The position numbers were made by a program, and so were the translations under genes. A stretch of 64,000 bases of DNA from Pseudoalteromonas amylolytica. Lineage in GTDB: Bacteria; Pseudomonadota; Gammaproteobacteria; Enterobacterales; Alteromonadaceae. A model generated the notes under the pieces. It saw only the letters and a list, made by a program, of their open reading frames with translations. It ran no database searches and was not told the origin of the DNA. The stretch spans positions 65,997-129,996 of the forward strand of contig NZ_MKJU01000031.1 of NCBI RefSeq assembly GCF_001854605.1, given 5' to 3'. Every line of letters starts with the position of its first letter. Position 1 is the first letter of the stretch. Below are positions 7,705-14,887 of the stretch, one piece after another.

Positions 7705-8988
7705 TCACAGTTTTATTTTTCTGTATACTCCTCTATGAATTACTGCAAATATAGTTTGCGTATTATTTATATCTTCGATAGGTGAATTATTTAGAATAAC
7801 AACGCTTGGTTGTGCACCAGCGTCTAGGTCAGTTGGCTTACCCAGAAACAGGCGAGAGTCACTCGTTGCGCTAGCAAGAGCCTGCCATGGGCTATAACCG
7901 GCAGCGACGAACTTAGCAAGCTCACGGTGTAGGGTAAAGCCTTGTAAAGTACCATAGTTTCCGGCATCCGTACCTGAGAGTAATGGCACATTAGCAGCAA
8001 TTAGATGTTTAATAGATTGGTAGTACTTGAGTGTTCTTTGCTTGGCATTTCGCTTCTGTTCATTTGTCATTTGAGAGGCCTTCTGTCGATAGCCCGCAAT
8101 GATTCTGGGCGCCGTCACCTTTGCTGCCAACTTTGCATCAAGTGTATTTGAAAATAAAAACTCGTATTCATCGGTATCACAGGCAAGCGTTGGGATCACA
8201 ACCACACCATGCTCTGATAATTTTTGTGCTAGACGTTCAGAGATAGTGCCATCATCAGGTAAGTGAGTTATGGCATCAGCGTTGGCAGCAATGGCGCTTT
8301 CAATATCAGCGAGGGTATGAATGTGAACGATGACTTTAAGGCCATGCGCGTGGGCTTGGCTAACTGCAAACTTTAGCAATTGAGGTGAGAGCGATGGTAA
8401 CTTTCCGCCCACGGTGCTAACCAGCTTAATCACATCCGCCTGCTTTTTGGCTAATGCTGTTATGTGCTCAATTGCTTCTTGTTCATTTGCAATGGTACGT
8501 GTTTTTCCAAATTGTGAACAATGGCCCCCCGGCGCAGTTAAGCATGATAAGCTGGCATAAATATCGGCACCACCAATAAGCCCTTGTTGTTGCAAGCGAC
8601 GATGTTCAAAGAGTTTTTGTTCATTGCCAAACAAATCAACGAGCCCAGTCACTCCTGCTTGAAGTACAACTTGTGCCGTGGTACTCGGCCCCATTGTTTC
8701 TGTCACTGTGTTGGGCGCTCGATTGCCAAATGCATGAGTGTGCATATCTACAAAACCCGGTAGCACAAACTTGCCGCTGATATCTATCTTTGTGCCTGTA
8801 AAGTTTTCAGGCATTTCATCAAACCGGCCTATTATTTGATTGTCGTCTAACAACAAATGTTGTTTGCGAGCGCTTTGATTGCTTGGGTCAAGTAAGGTGC
8901 CATTAGTGAGTAGGATTTGCTGAGCTGTTACTGTTTGTGGGACTATCCATATTATGAGGGCGATGAATATTATTAGCTTTTTCGACAT
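7705..8988 (-). CDS. Secreted amidohydrolase (imidazolonepropionase-like)
   Basis: A metal-dependent TIM-barrel hydrolase of 427 residues behind a signal peptide (hydrophobic stretch to about residue 22, ending VTAQQ). Visible metal-site motifs are the HxH in DMHTHAFG, His residues in VIVHIHTLADIES and ITHLPDDG, and a late Asp in LLSGTDAGNYG. Relatives act on cyclic amides or as dipeptidases such as prolidases. The substrate cannot be assigned, but the signal peptide places it in the periplasm or outside. The ATG at 8988 is chosen for AAGGAG 8 bases upstream. Two short peptide genes follow on the same strand, so a link with peptide processing is conceivable but unproven. Confidence 0.8.
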   Translation of the reverse strand: MSKKLIIFIALIIWIVPQTVTAQQILLTNGTLLDPSNQSARKQHLLLDDNQIIGRFDEMPENFTGTKIDISGKFVLPGFVDMHTHAFGNRAPNTVTETMGPSTTAQVVLQAGVTGLVDLFGNEQKLFEHRRLQQQGLIGGADIYASLSCLTAPGGHCSQFGKTRTIANEQEAIEHITALAKKQADVIKLVSTVGGKLPSLSPQLLKFAVSQAHAHGLKVIVHIHTLADIESAIAANADAITHLPDDGTISERLAQKLSEHGVVVIPTLACDTDEYEFLFSNTLDAKLAAKVTAPRIIAGYRQKASQMTNEQKRNAKQRTLKYYQSIKHLIAANVPLLSGTDAGNYGTLQGFTLHRELAKFVAAGYSPWQALASATSDSRLFLGKPTDLDAGAQPSVVILNNSPIEDINNTQTIFAVIHRGVYRKIKL

Positions 8989-9119
8989 AAAACTTCTCCT
9001 TAAAAAGTCTCTTTGTCGCAAAATGTGTCACAAAGGTTTAAAACCGCATCACTTTATTACTAAATAAATACAATCCACACTATTTGATATGTAAAAGCAC
9101 TCGAATATTGCCACACTTG

Positions 9120-9671
9120 CTAGTTATCAGATTGCGGCGCACTGAGAGCCTTACTGTAAAACCCTGACGTGTCAAAGCAGCACACCCGCTTTTTACCCTC
9201 ACTTAACATGCTGCAAGCATCATTAATGCGCTTCAGTCGTGTTTTCGCTTGCTTAGCGGTCGTGATCCAATGGATCCAATCAACGCGTGCAATCGTGGTG
9301 GTTGCTTGCCACGTTCTAAGTGCCAGAGGGTCTTGCTCTAAGGCTGTGAGCAAGTCATGCGGTATGTCTGGTTCAGGCTCTTTGTCTATGGCTTGTATCT
9401 CAAAATGTGCAAGTTCTCCAAACCGTGTATTGGCCTTTTTCAGAAGCGTTTCATCCAATTTTAGCCAATGACTTTTTTGACCGTCTGGTTCGAGTAACTG
9501 CTGAAATGGCTGCTCATTGATATATCCAACCACCGTGGTACGCCCTCGACGGGGCAAACAAGCACTCACATCATGAGGCAAAACGACAAATGCCCAGGCT
9601 TCTCCATCCCCCATATATTTTGGACGTAGTAACTGTGCAGTAAATTGATAGCGCTTAGGTTGTTGTGTCAT
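9120..9671 (-). CDS. YdeI/OmdA-family protein with DUF1905-like domain
   Basis: A protein of 183 residues. Its N-terminal half (YQFTAQLLRPKYMGDGEAWAF, and a GRTTVVGYINEQPF stretch) looks like the DUF1905 barrel. Its C-terminal half (ARVDWIHWITTAKQAKTRLKR) looks like the bacteriocin-protection YdeI/OmpD-associated domain. Family members are cytoplasmic and poorly characterised; some have been tied to stress or peptide resistance. The start at 9671 has AAGGAG close by. It is the last gene of a minus-strand group with the GreA/B-like gene 63 bases upstream. The possible tie with the peptide genes a few kilobases away is only suggestive. Confidence 0.65.
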   Translation of the reverse strand: MTQQPKRYQFTAQLLRPKYMGDGEAWAFVVLPHDVSACLPRRGRTTVVGYINEQPFQQLLEPDGQKSHWLKLDETLLKKANTRFGELAHFEIQAIDKEPEPDIPHDLLTALEQDPLALRTWQATTTIARVDWIHWITTAKQAKTRLKRINDACSMLSEGKKRVCCFDTSGFYSKALSAPQSDN

Positions 9672-9734
9672 ATCACTCTCCTTGTCAGTACTCCTCCACA
9701 TCTATCAATTCTAGAGTAGCATGTAATGGAAACG

Positions 9735-10211
9735 CTATAAAATATCCAAAATCTCGAAGCTATATGTTTGACTTGCAACTTGGTATTCACATTCATCGCC
9801 AATCATTTTGTTAAACAACGCCCGCCCGATTGGTGCTGATTGAGTTATTACCAATACGGCCTGTTGTTTTACGGTGACTTTTAAACCTCCTTCGCTTGGG
9901 CCGAAGTAAAACCAGTGGGTTTTATCATCTAAGTCAATGGCTTTGATCAAACTCCCCACTGTAACTTGATTAGCGCTTTGTAAATCATAGCTTTGTTCAA
10001 ACTGAGCAATAGATTTATGTGCATCATTCACTCGCTCACTTTGGCCTTGAGCAAGATAACCAGACTCGATACTCAGCGAATCATACTGAGTTTCTGCGGC
10101 GCTTTGTTCATGTGTGGCGTCTAAGCGGGCACTATCTGCTGCGTTTGTGGCTTCGCTGAGTTTTGCCTCTAAAGCAAACCGGATGTGCTCTATAACATGG
10201 GCTTTATTCAT
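9735..10211 (-). CDS. GreA/GreB-family transcription factor-like protein
   Basis: A 158-residue protein whose N-terminal half is predicted coiled coil (long Ala- and Glu-rich helix, residues 8-75) and whose C-terminal half (VTVGSLIKAID, SAPIGRALFNKMIGDE) is the FKBP-like GreA/GreB domain. True Gre factors enter the RNA polymerase secondary channel and stimulate transcript cleavage. The acidic tip expected in GreA is not obvious here, so this may be a Gre paralogue with another regulatory effect, like Rnk or similar proteins. It lies 15 bases from the lipoprotein gene at 10227 and is probably co-transcribed with it. Confidence 0.7.
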   Translation of the reverse strand: MNKAHVIEHIRFALEAKLSEATNAADSARLDATHEQSAAETQYDSLSIESGYLAQGQSERVNDAHKSIAQFEQSYDLQSANQVTVGSLIKAIDLDDKTHWFYFGPSEGGLKVTVKQQAVLVITQSAPIGRALFNKMIGDECEYQVASQTYSFEILDIL

Positions 10212-10226
10212 TTTGTATCTCTGAGG

Positions 10227-10673
10227 TTATCTGGTCACGTAAAGTGGAAACTTGCTTGACGTGGTCACACCAATGCTGCTTGCCAGCTCGATAGTTAAAC
10301 GCCACTTCATTAGTTCATTGCTGCACAAGCCGACCATTGCTTCAGCTTTGTAGCGTGTTGCGGATATGGGTGTAAAAAATACAGGAATGTGGCCCATATT
10401 CATATCCTCACCTGATAATACCGCGGAACTCACTTGCATGTGTGGTTCTACTTCCAACATAATTTCAAAAGGTTGTTCACCTACAATGACCGATTCGCTA
10501 TACCAAACTCTTGTTCCTACAGGGTTTATACAAGGTTTATCGGCTAAACAATTAGCGAAATATAAGGAACTTTCACTTTTTTCTGAACTTTCATGTATAA
10601 TGGTCGAAGGGTCTGAGCATGCGCTCAATACACTCGCAGCAACAAGTGCGTAAAAAAACCAAACTTTGGTCAT
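10227..10673 (-). CDS. Small lipoprotein with a possible FixH/YtkA-like domain
   Basis: A 148-residue protein with a lipoprotein signal (hydrophobic stretch then LSACS, with lipidated Cys at residue 19). The mature part contains EDMNMGHIPVFFTP and a later GLCSNELMKWRLTIEL, a layout like the YtkA/FixH-type periplasmic domains (Met-Gly-His motif, then a C-terminal Cys and Trp strand). I do not recognise a named family with certainty. It is divergent from the cbb3 oxidase operon, which fits a role in copper handling or oxidase maturation, but that is inference. The Met and His residues could bind copper. Confidence 0.5.
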   Translation of the reverse strand: MTKVWFFYALVAASVLSACSDPSTIIHESSEKSESSLYFANCLADKPCINPVGTRVWYSESVIVGEQPFEIMLEVEPHMQVSSAVLSGEDMNMGHIPVFFTPISATRYKAEAMVGLCSNELMKWRLTIELASSIGVTTSSKFPLYVTR

Positions 10674-10985
10674 TATTTATCCTAATGTGCCTTTGCAGAA
10701 CTGCGCCATGGTAATGCAGAATTTGTAGATAATCCACATTGGTGAATAGTTGAACAATTTATTACCCAAAATTTGATTGATGTCATAATTTTAGGTGTTT
10801 GAGGTATCTTTTCTTTTGCAAAAAAATTATCATTTCCTTGCAAAAAATAAGGGTTTCTCAAGTTGGTTTGAAATAGATTTGCTAAATCAGATTTATTTTT
10901 AAACGAGCTTGTTGAAATAATAAGCAGGGCCTGTTTATGCAGGTAATTCATTTCTAATCGCATTAATTGCAGCGGAATCCAGAAA
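10674..10985. promoter_or_regulatory. Divergent regulatory region before ccoN
   Basis: A 312-base AT-rich gap separates the minus-strand lipoprotein from ccoN and should hold both promoters. It contains one FNR-box-like sequence at 10773-10786. I see no other gene in it that looks real. Confidence 0.5.
10773..10786 (+). promoter_or_regulatory. Candidate FNR box upstream of ccoN
   Basis: TTGATTGATGTCAT matches the FNR consensus TTGAT-N4-ATCAA fully in the left half and at three of five positions in the right half. It lies about 200 bases before ccoN. An Fe-S FNR gene is present in the same locus, and cbb3 operons are classic FNR targets. I could not place a convincing -10 at the expected distance. 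Confidence 0.35.
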
Positions 10986-12419
10986 ATGAGCCAAACAGTA
11001 GCATCACAAACTGAGTACAATTATAAAGTTGTACGCCAATTCGCTATCATGACAGTGATTTGGGGCATCGTTGGCATGGGTGTTGGTGTTCTTATTGCTG
11101 CCCAACTCGCTTGGCCAGCTTTGAACTTTGACACGCCATGGTTAACTTACTCTCGACTTCGTCCGTTACACACGAACGCAGTAATCTTTGCATTTGGTAC
11201 TAGTGCACTATTCGCAACATCTTATTATGTTGTTCAGCGTACATGTCAAACGCGCCTTTTCTCAGACAAATTAGCAGCTTTCACCTTCTGGGGATGGCAA
11301 GCTATTATTGTTTCAGCAGCCATCACACTACCACTAGGTATTACTTCTTCTAAGGAGTATGCTGAGCTAGAGTGGCCTATCGATATCGCTATTGCGGTAG
11401 TATGGGTTTCTTATGCTGTGGTGTTCTTTGGCACGCTCATCAAGCGCAAAGTATCTCACATCTATGTAGCAAACTGGTTCTATGCTGGTTTCATTATCAC
11501 TGTTGCGATTCTTCATATCGTAAACAGCATGGCTGTGCCAGTATCACTCACTAAATCATACTCTATCTATGCAGGTGCTGTAGATGCGATGGTTCAATGG
11601 TGGTATGGCCATAATGCAGTAGGCTTCCTTTTAACTGCTGGTTTCTTAGGTATGATGTACTACTTCGTGCCTAAACAAGCTGGTCGTCCAGTTTATTCAT
11701 ACCGTTTATCGGTTGTTCACTTCTGGGCACTTGTTTCTCTTTATATTTGGGCAGGTCCTCACCACCTTCACTACACAGCTCTACCTGATTGGACTCAGTC
11801 ACTAGGTATGGTGATGTCTGTGATCCTATTCGTGCCATCTTGGGGTGGTATGATTAACGGTATCATGACGCTATCTGGTGCTTGGCACAAACTACGTACT
11901 GACCCAGTACTGCGTTTCTTAGTTGTGTCTCTATCGTTCTACGGTATGTCTACCTTCGAAGGCCCAATGATGGCAATCAAGTCAGTAAACGCACTTTCTC
12001 ACTACACTGACTGGACTGTAGGTCACGTACACTCAGGTGCTCTAGGTTGGGTTGCAATGATTTCAATCGGTGCAATTTATCACCTAATCCCTGCACTATT
12101 CGGTCACGGTAACATGTATAGCATTAAGCTGGTTAACACCCACTTCTGGTTACACACAGTAGGTGTTGTCCTATACATTGTTGCTATGTGGATCTCTGGC
12201 GTAATGCAAGGTCTAATGTGGCGCGCTGTGAACGCAGACGGAACATTAATGTATAGCTTCGTTCAGTCTCTTGAAGCGTCTAAGCCTTTCTACATCATGC
12301 GCTTCTTAGGCGGTGTGTTCATCGTTGTTGGTATGCTAGTAATGGCGTACAACGTGTTCCGCACTGTAACTGCAAAAAGTGGTTCACTTGCCACTGACGC
12401 AAACGCGCAAATGGCATAA
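10986..12419 (+). CDS. ccoN: Cytochrome cbb3 oxidase subunit I
   Basis: The catalytic haem-copper subunit, 477 residues, with about 12 membrane helices and the expected haem and copper-B histidines in RPLHTNAVIFAFG, WWYGHNAVGF, GPHHLHYT and VGHVHSGALGW. It reduces oxygen to water at high affinity in the inner membrane and pumps protons, drawing electrons from CcoO and CcoP. It is the first gene of ccoNOQP; ccoO starts 12 bases downstream. The length is usual for the family. Control by FNR is likely from the locus content and the box-like sequence upstream. Confidence 0.97.
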   Translation: MSQTVASQTEYNYKVVRQFAIMTVIWGIVGMGVGVLIAAQLAWPALNFDTPWLTYSRLRPLHTNAVIFAFGTSALFATSYYVVQRTCQTRLFSDKLAAFTFWGWQAIIVSAAITLPLGITSSKEYAELEWPIDIAIAVVWVSYAVVFFGTLIKRKVSHIYVANWFYAGFIITVAILHIVNSMAVPVSLTKSYSIYAGAVDAMVQWWYGHNAVGFLLTAGFLGMMYYFVPKQAGRPVYSYRLSVVHFWALVSLYIWAGPHHLHYTALPDWTQSLGMVMSVILFVPSWGGMINGIMTLSGAWHKLRTDPVLRFLVVSLSFYGMSTFEGPMMAIKSVNALSHYTDWTVGHVHSGALGWVAMISIGAIYHLIPALFGHGNMYSIKLVNTHFWLHTVGVVLYIVAMWISGVMQGLMWRAVNADGTLMYSFVQSLEASKPFYIMRFLGGVFIVVGMLVMAYNVFRTVTAKSGSLATDANAQMA

Positions 12420-12431
12420 GAGGTGTAGATT

Positions 12432-13052
12432 ATGAGCAATAATAATTCAGCCAACAAACACGAAATCGTAGAAAAGAACGTCGGCTTGATGGCTATCCTA
12501 ACCGTGTTCGCGATTAGCTTTGGTGCATTGGTAGAAATCACACCACTAATGTTCCAAAAAGACACCACACAACCTGTTGATGGCCTACGCCCTTTAACAG
12601 CGCTTGAAATGGAAGGTCGTGATATTTACGTTCGTGAAGGTTGTTATAACTGTCACTCACAAATGATTCGTCCTTTCCGTGATGAAGTTGAGCGTTACGG
12701 TCACTACTCAGTTGCAGGTGAGTCAGTATGGGATCACCCATTCCAGTGGGGTTCTAAGCGTACTGGTCCTGACTTAGCTCGTGTAGGTCAACGTTACTCT
12801 GATGACTGGCATTATGCGCACTTAATGGACCCACGCTCAGTGGTGCCTGAGTCAAACATGCCAGCTTATCCTTGGTTAGATGAAAATGTACTAGACGGTA
12901 AGTTAACCGCCAAGAAACTTGAAGTATTCAAAGGCTTTGGTGTGCCATACACCGAAGAAGATATTCAAGGCGCAGAAGCAGCAGTTAAAGGCAAGACAGA
13001 AATGCAAGCCCTTATCGCTTACCTTCAGCAACTTGGCACACACTTGAAGTAA
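12432..13052 (+). CDS. ccoO: Cytochrome cbb3 oxidase subunit II (mono-haem)
   Basis: A 206-residue membrane-anchored c-type cytochrome. One N-terminal helix (residues about 18-38) is followed by the haem site CYNCH at residues 71-75 (EGCYNCHSQMIRPF) and a distal Met region (PESNMPAYPW). It passes electrons from CcoP to the CcoN haems on the periplasmic side. Position, length and motif are standard; it sits between ccoN and ccoQ with short gaps. Confidence 0.97.
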   Translation: MSNNNSANKHEIVEKNVGLMAILTVFAISFGALVEITPLMFQKDTTQPVDGLRPLTALEMEGRDIYVREGCYNCHSQMIRPFRDEVERYGHYSVAGESVWDHPFQWGSKRTGPDLARVGQRYSDDWHYAHLMDPRSVVPESNMPAYPWLDENVLDGKLTAKKLEVFKGFGVPYTEEDIQGAEAAVKGKTEMQALIAYLQQLGTHLK

Positions 13053-13057
13053 TTATT

Positions 13058-13243
13058 ATGGATTACGGCACATACAGAGGCATTTTGACTCTGGTAATTT
13101 TGGTACTATTTATTGTGATTGTTGCTTGGGCATATAGCAAACGCACTAAAAATCGTTTCGACGATGCAGCTAATGCCATCTTTGAAGATGAAAAGAAGCA
13201 TAAAAAAACAATCTCTAACGAGGAAAAGGAGTCTGAAAAATGA
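13058..13243 (+). CDS. ccoQ: Cytochrome cbb3 oxidase small subunit CcoQ
   Basis: A 61-residue single-helix protein (hydrophobic residues about 8-28, then a charged tail rich in Lys and Glu). It is the small stabilising subunit of cbb3 oxidase. It starts 5 bases after ccoO and overlaps the start of ccoP by 4 bases, the usual arrangement, which points to translational coupling. Confidence 0.9.
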   Translation: MDYGTYRGILTLVILVLFIVIVAWAYSKRTKNRFDDAANAIFEDEKKHKKTISNEEKESEK

Positions 13244-14274
13244 CTAGCTTTTGGAGTATTTGGGTCATTGTACTGACCCTTGCGTGTCTTGCTCTGATCT
13301 TAGGCTTATTGCTTTGGAACCTAAAAAATTATGTAGGTGTTAAAGAAGGCGAAAGCTGTGGTCACGAGTTTGATGGAATTGAAGAAATCAACAACCCACT
13401 ACCTAAGTGGTGGACGTACATGTTCTTCGCAACGTTCGTTTGGGCTGTATATTACCTTGCGGCCTATCCTGGCCTTGGTAACTGGCAAGGCTTGGCTAAA
13501 TGGACCAGTTCAAACCAAGGTGTGACTTCTCTTGCTGAATCTAAAAAAGCGACTGAAGAAGCGTTAGCAAACGGTGAAAAGGTTCAATTGGACCAAGAAA
13601 TCATTGCTGCTGAAGAGCGCTTTGGCCCTATTTTTAACGAGCTTGCTAAGGTGCCAGTTGAAGAACTGCTTGCATCTAAGGTTGCTGGCGACAAGGCACA
13701 ACAAAAAGCAATTGAAAATGGTGAAAAGCATGAACAAACTCAAGGCCAAATGGCATTAGAGATTGGCCAACGCTTATACGCTCAAAACTGTGCTCAGTGT
13801 CACGGTTCAGATGCGCGTGGTGGAACAGGTTTCCCTAACTTGACTGACAACGACTGGTTATACGGCGGTACACCTGACAAGATTAAAGAGACATTACTTC
13901 ATGGTCGTATTGCTGCTATGCCACCTTGGAAAGATGCGCTAGGTGAACAAGGCGTTAAAGAAATGACAGCTTACGTATTAAGCCTTTCTGGACGTAAAGT
14001 TAACCAAAAAGACGCTGATGCGGGTAAAGCTAAGTTTGCTATGTGTGCAGCATGTCACGGTATGGACGGTAAAGGCTCTGTAGCGCATAACTTACCGTTC
14101 GGTGCGCCTAACCTTACCGACAATATCTGGTTGTATGGTGGTTCTCAACGTGCTGTTGAAGAAACGCTTAACAATGGTCGTGCTGGTGTAATGCCTGCTT
14201 GGAAAGATATTTTAGGTGAAGACAAAGTACACCTATTGACTGCGTATGTTTATAGCTTATCGCAAAATAAATAA
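13240..14274 (+). CDS. ccoP: Cytochrome cbb3 oxidase subunit III (di-haem)
   Basis: A 344-residue subunit with two N-terminal helices, an intervening charged segment (about residues 95-165) and two c-type haem domains: CAQCHG at about residue 184 and CAACHG at about residue 269, each with a downstream Met-containing helix (RIAAMPPWKD and RAGVMPAWKD). It accepts electrons from soluble or bc1-derived cytochromes on the periplasmic side. Overlap with ccoQ and a strong terminator after it mark the end of the structural operon. Confidence 0.97.
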   Translation: MTSFWSIWVIVLTLACLALILGLLLWNLKNYVGVKEGESCGHEFDGIEEINNPLPKWWTYMFFATFVWAVYYLAAYPGLGNWQGLAKWTSSNQGVTSLAESKKATEEALANGEKVQLDQEIIAAEERFGPIFNELAKVPVEELLASKVAGDKAQQKAIENGEKHEQTQGQMALEIGQRLYAQNCAQCHGSDARGGTGFPNLTDNDWLYGGTPDKIKETLLHGRIAAMPPWKDALGEQGVKEMTAYVLSLSGRKVNQKDADAGKAKFAMCAACHGMDGKGSVAHNLPFGAPNLTDNIWLYGGSQRAVEETLNNGRAGVMPAWKDILGEDKVHLLTAYVYSLSQNK

Positions 14275-14301
14275 TAACAGTCTAATCGTTTAATTAAGAT
14301 C

Positions 14302-14329
14302 AAAAAAGCCTCCATTTGGAGGCTTTTTT
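14302..14329 (+). terminator. Rho-independent terminator after ccoP
   Basis: The stem AAAAAAGCCTCC/GGAGGCTTTTTT with loop ATTT and eight T's ends the ccoNOQP transcript and separates it from the assembly genes. Confidence 0.92.
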
Positions 14330-14390
14330 TTAGGTATTTAACGCCAAATAAGATAAAATATCGCCACACTTTTCAAGCATTAGAGTCGTT

Positions 14391-14882
14391 ATGAATCCTA
14401 CTCCCTGGTATAAGAATTTTTGGCCTTGGTTTTTAATGTTTTTCCCTCTGGCAACCATCGTTGCTTGTGTGGTTTTAGTCGTCGTTGCTGTAGGTAATGG
14501 TCCTGATATGGTGGTAGATGACTACTACAAAAAAGGTAAAGCCATCAATTTGGAGCTGACCAAATTCAACAAAGCCAAGGCGCTATACTTGCATGGAGAG
14601 TTACAGGTAGACAACGACTACATCAAATTTGTATTTACCAAAGGCGATCACAGCAAAGTTCAGGCACTGAAAGCCTCATTCTATCATCGCACCATCAAAG
14701 CACATGACTTCAATATAAATCTGCTGCCTAATGCTAATGGTGAGTTTACAGCTATTCTTGAGCAGATCCAGCAAGGTGCCTATACAGTCTTTCTCGAGCC
14801 TATGGATGGCAGCTGGAAGTTAAAAGAGAATATCCAGCTGCCTACTCAGGAAATCTTGAAAATATCTCCAGAATATAAGTAA
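14391..14882 (+). CDS. ccoH: FixH/CcoH family cbb3 assembly protein
   Basis: A 163-residue protein anchored by one N-terminal helix (residues about 10-34, after WYKNFWPWF), with DDYYKKGKAIN directly after the helix, a hallmark of the FixH family, and a periplasmic beta-rich domain. CcoH stabilises assembly intermediates of the cbb3 oxidase. It begins 62 bases after the ccoP terminator and is followed 5 bases later by ccoI, so it probably opens a second transcript ccoH-ccoI-ccoS. Confidence 0.9.
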   Translation: MNPTPWYKNFWPWFLMFFPLATIVACVVLVVVAVGNGPDMVVDDYYKKGKAINLELTKFNKAKALYLHGELQVDNDYIKFVFTKGDHSKVQALKASFYHRTIKAHDFNINLLPNANGEFTAILEQIQQGAYTVFLEPMDGSWKLKENIQLPTQEILKISPEYK

Positions 14883-14887
14883 CTAAC

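Noticed and set aside
10682..11020. Minus-strand frame of about 112 codons over the ccoN promoter and start
   Set aside because: It overlaps the start of ccoN, has no ribosome site or recognisable domain, and lies in a region expected to be regulatory.
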